The notes under the pieces are model-generated. The model searched no databases. It worked only from the letters and a program-made list of their open reading frames with translations, and had not been told where the DNA came from. A stretch of 64,000 nucleotides of DNA, from NCBI GenBank assembly GCA_026874595.1, contig CM049307.1:56625870-56689869 (forward strand), read 5' to 3'. The position numbers and the translations under genes were made by a program. The DNA is from Sipunculus nudus (Eukaryota; Annelida; Sipuncula; Golfingiida; Sipunculidae). This document shows positions 1-13,654 of this stretch, piece by piece; position 1 is the stretch's first letter; each line of letters begins with the position of its first letter.

Positions 1-69
1 ATCTTCCATGCTTCCTTCTTATTTTACATTGTGTTACAAAGGGCTTCCCTCGGAATCAGGGGGGGGGGG

Positions 70-2764
70 ACTTTATTTTAGACCTGTACAAAGTATTAAC
101 ATTTATAGACACTTTGGTCAAAACCGGGAACACCGATGGGGCCTATGGGTTAACATGAACTCAGCGTAAACATGTGGATTTTATATGATTTTCTTTAGAA
201 AATTTTCATAGAATTCACGCAGTAAAACATGCTTTGATGTTCAGTTAATGTAGAGCGCATGGATTTCTTGAGGCGAGATATATCGTGTTTTAATTCCATG
301 TGCTTCAGATTTTACACTGCATAGTTTATTTTATGAACACATATGCTCGCGGATTTGTTAACGCATGTTGGTGAATCGGTGGGCGGCAAAGAAAAGCTTT
401 CTTCTGCAAAGTCAGCTTTAAGAGTTTTTGAGCCTTGAAGACATGTAACTAATCAAGTACAGTTAATGTTCTTGGCGAACTAAAGTACCGAAGCCACGAA
501 AGCTTTTGGTCTGAGTGGCCTTCCATTGACTATACACAAAGGAGCCTTGGGTGTTTGGCTGTTGTTACCGATACCGGTATATTATATCAGGCTTGTTATC
601 TCCCAAAGGCTATTTTTATATTATATAATGGCACAGGCGACATGCTTTAAGCCTTCCTGTCTGAAGGTGATATCATATTTGAAAATAATTGATGGTATAG
701 CCGACAAGCCGTGAGCCATCTTTACCAGCCTTTAAACCAAGCAGTCTCAACGTCTCATCTCGCATCGTTAGCCGCGTTTCAAGACAAAACGCTCATGAAA
801 TTGCAGTCACAGCATATTATAGGCGTTATCTCTTCCTTTGAGCTTTTCCTTGGGAGATATTTCTGCTGTTATGCGAGATAATTCAACAGCAGTATAATAA
901 GTACTACATACAAAACCTGGGACATAGACGTCGACACAAAATTCCTTATTCGTAGTAGTAATTACTTCCGTAAAGGAGGTTACGGTTTCATCTGTGTTTA
1001 CTTTTTTTCAGCATGGTTACGCAACATCTACAAAACCGATTTCTATGAAACTTCCTGTGGGATTGAGATTAGCCGTTTAAAATCATGTGCGCTTCCTCAT
1101 AAAGGAGTATATTTTGGTGGAGAGTACAAAGGGTAGAAATCGTTGAAAAGAATAAGACTTTCCGTCCACACGGATCACAGGTCTATCGTATGGTTACCAC
1201 ATGAGGTGCCTCGCCTGACTTCATTTTTGAATTGTCATATAGGTTAAGTTTAGCCTTTTTAGTGACTTAGTAAAACAGAAACATGAACGAAACGCCGATA
1301 AAAAAAAATATGCGAAATTTCGTGCTCGCGAGTATGAATCCGACCAGAGTAAGGGTCCCATTGTATCTACATAATACAATACAACATAAATTTTCCGAAA
1401 CGTATCAGCATAACGTACCGAAATATCGATATATGTATCAATCCCCACTGTACAATCTTTACATCTGTTTCAAGTTCAGTTTTGCACTTGAACCCAAGTC
1501 CTGTAACACATTCAAACCATAAATGATTACAATGGATCATGGTCTGTATTGTGAGGGTGTAACCATCGAATCAGCATACAAGCTCATCCCTGATTACATG
1601 CATAACATGGAGATTATTGTGCCCTTAATCAAAATACCTCGCCGCAGGGTTGAATGTGGTACTACGCTGGACTCCATAGCACTTTAGGATGGAAAGCTAC
1701 AGGCCGAATGCCACAGGACGGAATAGATAATGTAGCAATTCGTGTATTGAAGATAGATAACTTAAATATTGGGATTTTATTTCAAATAAGAAGTTCTCGA
1801 CTATCTCAATGGTACGCAAGCAAAAATACAATATTTGTTTCCTGTTGATATTGGTTATGATTAGCTTGGTAACGTATGGGGTAAATTCATCTCAGTATTA
1901 TGTCAGTAAGATTGGCTATACTATATTTCTCAGTTTTTTTTTATTATCGGCGGATGTAGACGCCTCTGCTTTATATATTACCTTAACTTAATTACTTTGC
2001 CTAGAGGTTCTTTGTATGGGCTCCCTATAAGGCTGACTTCATGAAATTACATATCCCTAGTGTAAATGTGGGAAACCAAAACCCTGCCTAAACACAGTAG
2101 TACGTCAGAGACAAAGCTTTAATTTGCATAATCATAAAACTTTCTTTCGCATGCATCCTTTTTATACAGCGTGTGAGCAGTTTTGACTAACGTGTTGAGT
2201 TTATTTTTATAACTTAAGGTTTGATTGACAGTTATAATTATGGGGAGTGAGCTTGTTGATAGGTTATTAAAAAGCTAGCCGGTAAACTGGGTAGTGCAAG
2301 GAACCTAAGCTTAGTGGGCGCCTTAATTATTGGGAGATGGGCGCTGGTAACGTATTCGTTCTGTATTAACCTGCTGTCAGTCACAAATACCCCTCCTCTC
2401 ACGGGTGAAGAGAGCGTGTCATTGTGGTGAAGGTCTTGGCCTGGCGACCTTGCATGGAGAACGATCCACGCAAAACTTTGTGTTAACAAATACAACCAGA
2501 TACACATTACACATTGACAGAACTTATGAGGCCTAGCGTGTTAAATGTTAAATTATGGATCAGTTATATCTACAGCTGCGTAATAAAACACAAGAAACTA
2601 TTCACAGAGGTGTTTAATGAAGAAAACAATTAAACTCTTCCTTAAAGCGCATACGAGTCTTGTTGGTTTGCTAAAAATGTTAACAAAATAACGGTGTAAC
2701 ATAATATATAAATTTAGCAGATATACATTATAATATATGGAAATTCCGTATCCAGCCGGCAGAC

Positions 2765-2767
<3 letters not shown>
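70..2767. other. Gene-free stretch
   Basis: Preceded by an 11-G run at 59-69. I see no repeat, RNA gene or convincing coding frame; open frames are short and differ in no obvious way from chance. Confidence 0.5.
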
Positions 2768-2829
<62 letters not shown>

Positions 2830-2977
2830 TAATTATTGGTACTTACAGGAGTTATTTTGCATTTTACTTTACGTAATTTGTTTATGAACATTTTCAAGAC
2901 ATACTTGTTCACTAATCTAGATAACTACATTTCAAAGATAAAAAAGGCCAAACCATTGCGCAGAGCCTTATTGTGGT

Positions 2978-3031
<54 letters not shown>
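2768..3031. repeat. Pair of (TA)n microsatellites
   Basis: Runs at 2768-2826 and 2983-3031 enclose about 155 bp of non-repetitive DNA. The apparent YI-repeat open frames here are translations of the microsatellite. Confidence 0.95.
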
Positions 3032-3038
<7 letters not shown>

Positions 3039-6000
3039 CAAATGAAAAAAATTATAATTTTTAAAGGTTTTAAATTATTTATAAGCTCTTGAAATTAGTT
3101 TCAAGTTGCTTTCATAGTTCCAAAAAGTTACCAGTTTACCAATGACACTATATTATGCGAAATACGAATATATTCACCTTAATTAGAGATAACTCAGATT
3201 TCCATCGCACGTTATGTGTTTACAATACATCATTTGTGCATTAATGCGTATTTCATATTACAGCGAGAAAGTATATAAAGTTACTAAGCGTGACAAATAG
3301 GGGAAATTAATTTAGGGTAATATTTAAGAAATACCATTAACTTATGCATCTTATATCAAAGTCCCCCCTAAAACGATATGCATATTAATCATAAACTCTT
3401 CACATATTAATAAAACATGATACTGTGAATGTAATTGCGCCATTCTTATTAATTCTTATTCAGAGTAATAGACCTAAAAATTATATCCCTGGATTAACCA
3501 TTATTTCGACCTAATTAATAAGACAGGTTTTTGTGACAAATCAATCTCAAATTTTACTAATTACCTTTTTCGTTATTAAATGGATTCCATCTCTTTGAAT
3601 CAGTAAGTGGAATTAATTGCTGTCTCCTAACAAAAACAAAAGGAAACCTTGTTCATCCTCATTACAATCTTAATCACCTCGCTACAAGAGTGCAACTTTT
3701 TTTACCTTGTAGTAATATGGATTCCGAATAATATCCTGATTGTATATTACTTCTTCTACAGACACACGGACTCCACTAATTGATGTTAAGCTGATTCCAC
3801 GCATTTCCTAACCACTTAAAGATCCCGTTTTTACGATTAAAGTTATTGAAATATAATTGGCTTCTTTTGAGTAATCGTGAATATTATTTATGATCATTGA
3901 AAGAGACGATCAGAATTTTGACATACACAGTGGTCGCCTATATTACCGCCAGATATTACGCAAATGGCCAAGAACGATCCGACCAATGAGAGCGAGCTAT
4001 TGCCTGCATGACATTTCGCGGTAGCCTGGAACCTGCAAATACCACGCTCTCATTTTCGACCAGTATAACATACAGCAATTCTGTTGATATTCAAGGTCAC
4101 TGGTAACATGCACATATATGTAGGGTTCTAAGAAGCACTCGTTATCAGAGTTACATAAACCCGGAGACGGTTTCATGAAAAACCCTGACTAGAGGGTTCT
4201 ATCCAGAACCACCAAGGGTTCCCCACTCTAAAGAAACCGTAAGGTTTCTACATGTACTCCTTTTTCATAGAGCGCAGAAACGTAAGTCTATTTTATTATT
4301 TTAAATGAAGAAACTGTTGGGCGATATGATTTTTACATCTTTTTATTTCACATTGCATTCCTATATTGAGACACTATGTGTCAAACCTGTTCAAGATGAG
4401 TCCATCAGAATTCTGAATCACTAACACCAAACACTGGGAATTATTATGCCAGTTTCGTTCAGTATCTCACACTGAATGACTTGGTTTTCCGGTGTCCGTA
4501 AACCAAATCGGTGAGAAAAACATAGCGACGCACCGCGATAAAAGATTTGCGTATTTAGTCGATTGGGTTCTGAAGACCAGGTGAGCTATGCTCATGACAA
4601 TATCAATACGGTCAATTTCAGTCATAGCACTCCACTAAAACGTGAACTGCTTATCTCTGCGTATCGAGTATTTCACTATTTTACTCTTCAATGATTTTCT
4701 TATACTTTTTCCTTAGCACTGGCTGTATTGTATAATTCCATTTTTCTTTTTTGTCTTTTTTTAACATTTTTTCTACTTCCGTTAAAAGTGGCCTACAAAA
4801 CGTATTGGCGGAACTGCCAAGTGCAATCATTAGTGCCTGGTAAGGCGTGAACGGACGCTTGATTTAAACTTAAATATCAGACCTTCCGTGGGGTGCTTGC
4901 CTGCGTGTTTATAGGTCTTCTGTATTATAACTTAACCATTGGGCACATTTATGACCGGTAATTGAAGAAGGTGGTACCTTGCTCACAAACACACACGCAC
5001 CATCGCACACACGTACGCAATACTAAACTTAAACCAAAGAAAAATCGCTTCATTAAGTTTCGGCTTCATGAAGTCAGTGAAATGTAGAAACCAAACAAAT
5101 AGTTCCGCACGTCAGAGTGACTAAGACTTTTTGAATACCTTTGTGTCAAATTTATATGATTTTTTTTACCCACAGACTTTCGGATTCCCTTGAAACCCAA
5201 AACTATCAAACATTTTTTTTCGGTCCACGCCAGAGTGACCTTAAGTCCAAATCTTCCTATCACTTTTGGGTTTAAGTCACGGTATCTTGAATTCAAGACC
5301 TGGAATGATTTTTCCCTTGAATCGCAGAACTCCCCGTTCTAATCTCCTGCATTTTCGACTGCCTCTCTGATGCCCGTGAGAGTTGGAAGATCCACAGACC
5401 TACCGATTACCTTTCATGTCACCGTCATTATGACTGGATGTTGAATGTCCTTTCGGGCTTAAACCGTGACATATAATGATGATAAACGTTCTACAGCGTT
5501 TCCTGGGTATTCTCATTGCATCTGCACATTGAGAACAAATCCAGGCACAGAAGTTGTATATACATAATTAAATGTCTCCTGACACCAAATATAAAGTTAA
5601 AGCACTGATTTATGAGAACATATTGGAATATATTGATTATTTTGGAAGTTGCAGGGGACTAAACAAGGACCATTCATCAGGGTAATGGACCATCGATCAA
5701 ACATATTTATTGGTTTGTTGCCCTTATGGCTTATAATTGCAATAGCCGTTACCGTTGACCGGCATTTTGATATATAAAGTTCCATTATGAAATGATCCTC
5801 GCAGGAACATTGATTAATCTAACGCCTAAATCTGGTGTGAAGGGTGGCGCACATTATCAAGATCTACTTTGGCAGATCACCTCTGTTTTTGCATAACACT
5901 GTTTGTCAGTGCCTTATTTTCGCACTTGCAATTTAGAATAGCTAGAACACCATATCTTGGCCCCTGCCTTTTTAGAGTAGTCTAATATTCCACTGATTGT

Positions 6001-6127
6001 ACACTGGGTTTTATGCTGTTATTTATCCCACGATTTAACTTATTTCAGTCATAAAGTTTCTCATCGGATTAGGACAGTAACTAGTCGCATGGCCACGTAT
6101 CAAGAAGGGACAAATGCAGTATTGTAG

Positions 6128-6130
<3 letters not shown>
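3032..6130. other. Gene-free stretch
   Basis: AT-rich, with only the weak fold-back segment near 4.1-4.25 kb. The 76-codon minus-strand frame at 5066-5296 is not recognised. Confidence 0.5.
4115..4255. repeat. Possible short fold-back repeat with GGGTTCTA motifs
   Basis: The segment holds several GGGTTC/GAACC pairs, including GGTTCTATCCAGAACC as a small hairpin and AACCGTAAGGTTTC. It resembles an eroded MITE. No target duplication is seen. Confidence 0.25.
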
Positions 6131-6187
<57 letters not shown>

Positions 6188-6199
6188 TGGGGGGGGGGG
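6131..6199. repeat. (GA)n microsatellite plus poly-G
   Basis: The (GA)n run at 6131-6183 is followed by an 11-G run at 6189-6199. Confidence 0.95.
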
Positions 6200-9100
6200 C
6201 ATGCAGGTTAACAAATATACCAGCAGTGCTGGCAGACCTAGCTTATACAAGACACTCGTATATGCAGAAGTAGGAAAGATAGCTGTGTAATATGCAAGAT
6301 GCTTTTCGGTATTAAAAATGTATTATTCTGGTTCCCAAATTCGATAAACAGGGGCGCGCCACCTTGCCACCCCTTTCGAAATTTGAATACGGTCATTTTA
6401 ATCCTGAAATATATATAGTGATACATGGTGTATTCCTACAGGGATATCCATTTAAAGCATTTATATCTGGTTATAGTACACTACATATTGGTGCCGGGTT
6501 TATTAAAACCCACTTTATGTGAATTAAGCTGTTTTCAATATACAGTAGACCTTCCTAATTACGGACACAGACGGGATCGGACATTTTGCCCGCAACAGAG
6601 AGGTGCCTATAGTAGGGAGGTTATAGATCTCGGCATCTACCTTGAAAGTACTAAACGTAAGTGGCCGTAAATAGGAGGTGCGCCTAGTACAGAGGTGCCG
6701 GTAAGGAGAGGTTCCACTGTATGTGACCTATATATATATGTGTGTGTGTGTAAAAAAATATATTGTAATATAAAGCTTCACCAGCCCTCCTTAACTTTGC
6801 CTTTTTTTTACTAGATTTTGTGCCTTAATTGCTTTACTTATTAGCACTTTTGCACATAACGTAATATAATTATTTTAAAAAAATTGAGGATTTGAGTTAA
6901 ACAGAGTTATTCCGCTTTTAAAATTACACGTCCCCTTGTCAGCAAACTCCTCACCCGGACGCTGTCCTATGATTACCTCGAGTTGCATAACGGCGCTCTT
7001 TTCGAACCCTCACAGGAAGCTTTCTCCCATTTTCAAGAAACCGCTCAAGGGGGCTACCGTTATACGTAAAAACTAAAACCTGGTTGTCACGGGTCGCATG
7101 TCTAAATGATGAAAAGACAGCTAGAAATAAGATAATGCAGATACAGATAAATAACCAAAACCTTGCTAAAATAGGACAATTTTAAAACTGCTTTTAAAAC
7201 GGGTGAAGGTAAGGGATTTTAGCGTGGAATGACTGCCAGACTTCATTGGGTATGGTTCATAAAGAAACTGTCAAAGACAAGAGAATTGACCTGCTGATCG
7301 CTAAATACGGAAAGGCCGATTGGTACATTATTTTGCAAATATATTTGGTGGCATGATCTACCAAAGTGACAGTTAGCTAGATCTGTGGTTTGTACTGGGA
7401 TGGGTGCTTAACGGGAAGCCAGTGGAGCTATCTGAATACCGCCGATACGCGGCCATTAGCTCTCCCATATTTAAACATGAGACGGTCTAGTACATCGTAT
7501 ACATTGATTTTGTTTGAATGGTCCTCCGGTTATGCCAATGTTACTGCAACGCTGCGGCTTGGTACCCAATGGACGGTGACAGGCATTTCCCAATGAGAGG
7601 GCATTCAGATTTGGCACGGCTGTTGCTTAGCCTTTGTTGCGTGGATTCCTTTGGTTGCCTTTCAGATAGTATTCTTGTGTTGTGGTTTGGGAAATAATCC
7701 AATTCATATTATGATATATTTACGTTATTTCTTGTATGTTTGTCTGTATATGGGCTCTTTGCATGTGTGGAGGTCCGTCAAGGGCTGGTAGGAAAAATAT
7801 AAATTAAACTTAGCAACAGTGTGAACGTTTTGCAGAGAATTTTGAAAGCATACTAAGTCAGGGACAGGGCAATGAAGTTGTCTCCATGGTAACGGATCAC
7901 GTCAGGTTGGCATTTCTAACGTCCTGTACCCGCAAGATTCTTAATACACTCTCTACATTGAGTTGGAAATTGGTGGCTGCCCTTTCAGAGGAAAAGTGAT
8001 GTTTTCACAAGAAAATGGGTAGCCAGGGGAGAAGAAAATGGCCCGGCTCGTTCAACTCTAAACTAATATGAGTTTGCCTTCTATATAAAGCATACATTGC
8101 CTTACCCTGGGACGAAAATTAGCTGTCGCCTGCGAGTTCCAATGAACTTGATCTGGCACTGATTAATGACTGACTGCTAGCTTGATGGAGCTGCACAATA
8201 AATGCAGATAACCAAAAGATAAATGACACCCGGTTAACGGGTTCTTTCCCATGACTGCTAATCATTACATCCCTTCTTACGGAAGAAACAGGAATATGCA
8301 AGGCAAACTAATACTACATATACACCTGGCACTATATAATACTGGTAAAAACTTGATCTATGTTTTGTTGACTTTTCATGCTGTGAAATTTTAAGTGAAA
8401 CGTTAAGCTTGTCTTTCTTACTTATGTCACTGTGAACACATCTTTATGTGAAACTATTTTGCCTTTCACAAATTTACTGTGTTACTATCATCAAATTATG
8501 GGAGATATTCCTTTCACTCGGTGTGGAATATGACATATTCTTAATAACAGTAATACTGTATATACTTATGTATAATCATGTTTGTTTGTATAACCTTAGA
8601 TGAAAGATTTTTTTAAACCTCGTGTTATCTGCAGGTTACATTTTGATAACCCTGTGGTTAGCGCATTCATAATAAGAATTAAACAGTATCAATCATTAAT
8701 CTGTTTAAAAATAAAAATACAGATTTTTTTATATTCATCTTTGGGTTCAATTTTTGTGTGCTTTGGCAAACTTAGGTCCCCCGGATGAAAAACATTCGTG
8801 TTTTTCTTTCGTTTATTATTTGTCCTGCCGTTTGCTGTTTGCACTGTATCTCCAATATGGCAAAATCGTATAATAAAGTCTCAGGAATCGTCTTCTTGTC
8901 CTAGCAAGATAAACTCTACAACTTACTTATTACTCCGAGCCCTGTACATGCAAGGCGAGAGGAAAAAAGAACTCCAGAGGGTTTAGTCTTGATAATGAAA
9001 TAAGATTCTGTTTGTGTTGCACTTCTTTATTCGAAAAATGATGTTAACCTTATAATGAATTTTACTGACTTAAGTTTAGTGTCAGGAGAAGGCGAGCTTG

Positions 9101-9847
9101 AAGAGTTTAGATAATGGCACGTTAGAAAGATCTTGCAAAAAGTGTTTAAACATAACTTAATGGTTAATCCCTGCCGACTGGGTTGAAGTTTCGGCTGCTA
9201 TAAAGCTGCAAACTCTGATGATAAGAGTTTATTTATTTAACGGAACGCTTTTCTGTAAAATTCAAAGTAGACAAAATGGCCGGTCATGATTATGGAACCG
9301 GTCCTCTTGAGATTTTGAGAGACTTATATGGAAAATTGAGTTTGCAAAAGTTTAACTTTTATGTTAAACCTTGTACATTTTATTTTGATCCATTCTGTTG
9401 GGATTTTAAAGTTATGACAACAAGATCCCCTGTGGCCTGATTTTGATTTCCAAAGCGCATCTAAATTTATCAAAGATCAAACAGATAACTGTTCAAGTCC
9501 CGATGGTATACCACGACAAATATATGTTGTTATCACGGGGATGTGACATAAATATTCCAAATAACAGCAGGTCAAGTGGATTAACTTAGTGAGTGAACAA
9601 ACCTTCAAACAGCCACATCTTTATTCTAATGCTCAGTCGGGTTTTAAACAGATATTTGCTGATTTTGCGAGAAAAAAAAAATTAAAAATAAAACCAGTCA
9701 CGTCAAACCGTTTAAATGTAAAATGAATTTAACCTCTGAGGTCGAAACCAAAGGAAACTTCAAAGTGTGCATTTAAGCAATCGGCGTTTCATTATCATTC
9801 AGTAATTTTTATTATCCATTGGAGGCTACCAATGTACATGGAATTTT
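6200..9847. other. Gene-free stretch
   Basis: Nothing beyond a short GT run near 6740 and small open frames was found. Confidence 0.5.
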
Positions 9848-10057
9848 GCCCGTGCTCTTTGGATATTAAGTCATAGGTTTTCCGTATAAACACGATTATT
9901 CAGAATAGTTTATGTATACCTGGTTGGGTATTTGAAGAGGATCTTTTGAGCCCGTGTCCTTGGGATATTAAGTCATAGGTTTTCACATACTAACCGTATA
10001 AAAACGATTATTCAGAATAGTTTATGTATACCTGGTTGGGTATTTGAAGAGGATCTT
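9848..10057. repeat. ~100-bp tandem duplication
   Basis: Copies 9848-9945 and 9950-10057 are almost identical, ending in TGGTTGGGTATTTGAAGAGG. The second carries an extra ~9 bp (CACATACTA). Confidence 0.9.
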
Positions 10058-10365
10058 GAAAAAAAATAAAAAAGTAAGTAATGTTGAACAATGTGGGTAC
10101 AGAACACTACCGGATAAGACCATGGACATGGGGCAGTACATATTTTGGTCTGTGCAATCATTTTCAAGTAATAAACACTAATAGTAAACACATTTATAAG
10201 AACGTAGGCTAGGCGGAATGGACATGTCCAAGCTAAATAACAATTGCAGATATAAGGAGCCGTCGAACTTCACACGTTTTGCTTTTTACGTTTTACAAAT
10301 TTGAAAGCAATAGCTTCTTTGTCATTTGATTGAAAATCTCAATTAGCTTAGTGACCAAAACTGCT

Positions 10366-10368
<3 letters not shown>

Positions 10369-10420
<52 letters not shown>
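10369..10420. repeat. (AC)n(AT)n compound microsatellite
   Basis: AC repeats to 10402 pass directly into AT repeats. Confidence 0.95.
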
Positions 10421-10421
<1 letters not shown>

Positions 10422-13107
10422 ATTAATTAGTTAATTGTCCGAAAGTAGTTGTCTGTATATATGAGGAAATAATTCAAAATATCATTGCCCGTTATAGCGA
10501 ATACAATTGAATATTTTGGACTTAATATGTAAACCGATATAATTTGTTTAATATTGGATATTTTTAGTGCATAGAGTGTGTTTCTTCATTGAACATTCCT
10601 GAAATAAATAAGAAACTTTAAATGATATATATATTTTAAATGATATAGTGCAAATGATAGAGTAGATATGCGTATTAGCCATAGCAAATTAGCGCATGCA
10701 GTGATATTGGCCTTCCACACGCACACACACGCTACAGGCTATCGGCTTTTGGTATCGCGGAGAACTTTCCCGTAACTATATTTAGTATATGGCCAATTCT
10801 TATACCAGTGGGTGCCATTAAAGAGTTCCATTGTCCTTCAGGGTGCGTGTGGGAGCTGCTGGAGCCTCGATCTGGTCCCGAATCGAAGCACGCACGGCAC
10901 ACGGGCTTGTTTGACGTTATATTCTATTGGCTAATTTACCTCATTGAATCGCAGGCATTAAGCCCGTGAGAGTGAAAGCTAAGTTTCTACGAGAAGCGAG
11001 CACTGAACTGAGAAATTTACTTTACCGTGATTACAGGAAATCACCAGACTTCCTATAATCCCCAGAGAACACTTGGTCCGCAATGCTTCTTGGAGGCAAT
11101 ATGTCTAACTGCACACCGCAAAGTAAATTTGGATTACTTCTTCTCGCCTTCTTTCCTGTCTTAAGAACTTGTAAAGTTACTGGGTAATTCGAAAACGAAT
11201 TATAATCTCTATCGGTAAACATATAATTTCAAATAGGCAAATTATCAACTCCCCCCCCCCCTCCATCAGCGGTTTCGAGAAAGTGGGAGATATAACCGCC
11301 AGGGTTGGATAAGGGTAAATGGATGCAAAAACAAAAGTACTCAGAGGATCGGCAGTAATCAGGCATGAATGTATCTGCAGAGAAAGTTTTGTGGGAAGGG
11401 TGTGTGTATCGGCAATGTTTAAACCGAAATCACACTTCTTTGGGCATTGCCCAAATCCCCAAATCCCCAAATCATGGTAGGATAATGAATCTTTCTTGAA
11501 TATACTTGTATATATATAGCAAGTCTTGCACGTTCGGGCGATACGTAGCTTGGTAGTGTCAGTGTAGGGCTTAGGGCTTTCGTGCTTAAGGATCCCGATT
11601 TAAAAGCATGTTTGCTGAAATATGGCTTCCTTAAAAAAGTTTCCTTCAAAGAGTTTGGATAACCAAAGTATTGCCCCGATCGAATGTTGTAAGGCTTCAA
11701 GTGTCAAAACAACTGTTACATGGCAGAGTATGCCATGCACAGAAAAATAACATAATCCAACATATATCGCCCTTTGTTACAATGGGTGCCATTTTCTAAT
11801 TCTTAAATGCACATAGCAGCCTCTATATTTGCACTTTGAAACAAATCAGCAAGAAACCCCACAGAAATAAATCGAGATTTCGTTAGCTACTCTGTTTTTG
11901 CGGTAATAACGCAGATACATAGAATATACCCAGGGAAACAGTATGTTTTTACAGTCAATGAATATTACAGCAGCGTATATACTCATGCACCGTATTAGTA
12001 GTTCCTAATGTACTTGGTAACTATTCTTTTACAATTATAAAATTAAAGTTTTATATGAGGGTCATACTGACTTATTTTATAGGTTTTATAGGACTTACAT
12101 ATTGGCGTATAATAAGTTTTACAGGAGGGAGATACTGGACTTGTTAATAAAATACATGCTGACTCCGCCATAAGACCAAGTCTTACACGTATGGACAAGG
12201 GTCGAAGCTAACGTTGTTATCATGACTCTGTGAGGGCATTTCGAGCTCATGGTTCTGGGTCCCTGCCATTAATTTCTGATGGAGTAGCTATGCCTCTGCT
12301 TTTATGGTCCGCCGGGGAAGCCCTTGTCACCTTTGCATGCAGGTAGGCCATTAGGAAGAGATGGGTTGGTCTTAACAGTGCCGCGTTGGTTACAAACTCG
12401 TGCTTTCTGGGATAAAAACTAGCGTAAGACCGTAAGTGTAAATGGGAATTAGGGAAACGTCTCTCGAGTTAAGGAGAACGAATCCGAAACACTCACTTCA
12501 GCATAAGGTTTCCCTGCATGCATGTTATACCTATAATCCATCGAATCCAAATACAGATGAAATCTTTAGATTTCTGTCTTATTTTTTCCGTCGTTTTCAT
12601 ATTGCTTTATCGAAACACCGTGCATTCTAGCCTAGGTAGTAAGTATCTTTCCTAGAGAGGCTTACAAGCACTCTGAATAAAACAAAGATGTGCCTGCATG
12701 GACACCGTTTCTTAAAATAATAAACTTATATTAACAAACATGAGTCTATAAAATGAATCAAATAATTAAAACATGAAAATGAGCAGATATCCACAATGCC
12801 CACTTTGTGCCATAATTGTTTTATGAATTTTCTATTGTATGCACTAGCTGGTATTGTTTTAGGGAGCAGGCAGTAAATATTATGCTTAGATTTCCATGAT
12901 GAAGGTGCCTGAAACCTGACAGTAAAAAAGAAGGAATTTAAAAACTGGCTGATCCCTCGTGACCTTGACCCTATATAAAGAAGCTTTTTTACCATTTCTA
13001 GTTTAAAAAAAAAACTTACTTCCTTTCATGCAACATTTCGCAACCATACACTTGCACAATTAAGTTTTCCATGATCTTATTTGAGCAAGAAAAGAGAGGA
13101 GGTTTCG
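10421..13107. other. Gene-free stretch
   Basis: Contains an 11-C run at 11251-11261 and no other feature that I can support. Overlapping minus-strand frames at 11.0-11.7 kb are not recognised. Confidence 0.5.
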
Positions 13108-13188
13108 TAATTATGGGGTTGTTAGCTAGATTATATTGTATATTTGTATTTACGTGCCGTAGTTACGGGGTTGTTAGCTAGATTATAT
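13108..13188. repeat. Short tandem duplication, ~53-bp period
   Basis: GGGGTTGTTAGCTAGATTATAT appears in two copies with matching flanks (TAATTAT and AGTTAC). Confidence 0.85.
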
Positions 13189-13630
13189 CTGTTCATGTTG
13201 TCAAAGGAGGGACAGTCAATAATTCTTTTTCTGGTAGGGCACCTACATAAAGCATATAGTGCTCCCCGTCTCTACATGTTCAGAGATGGATAGTGCCTAT
13301 GTGGGCACACCTTTGGATGTCGTCTTATTAAGCAGAGGACTTGCGCGGTTAATCAGAGGCAATAACCTTCAGTCCAGCAATTTTCGCCGGGGGCCATAAA
13401 AGCTGATATTGTGAAAACAGTGGTAAGACCCCTCAAAGGCCAAAGGATATTAATTTACTCCACTATTGTGTGCAATGCCATACAAAAATCATTTGAGAAA
13501 AGAAATATAGACTTGTATGTTATATGAAAGTTACCCAGGCTAACAGTTAGCCAAATCAGCCTTTCAGTACGCTCTTAACGCAGCGGCTATACACTGCAGT
13601 CGCCCCAGGTTTCATCTGGTTAAAACCGAA

Positions 13631-13654
13631 GGGGGGGGGGGGGGGGGGGGGGGG
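13631..13654. repeat. 24-base poly-G run
   Basis: The longest single-base run in the window. See the finding on G runs. Confidence 0.95.

Noticed and set aside
2598-3045. Open frames of about 70-100 codons with long Tyr-Ile runs
   Set aside because: They are translations of (TA)n microsatellites. The same holds for frames near 19.5, 29.0, 37.0 and 57.6 kb.
6035-6250. Leu-Ser-rich open frame
   Set aside because: It is a translation of the (GA)n microsatellite; the same is true of frames at 19482-19769.
9200-9260. CTCTGATGATAAGAG resembling a hammerhead core
   Set aside because: No GAAA at the right distance and no cleavage-site helix. The similar CTGATGA text at 39.2 kb fails for the same reason.
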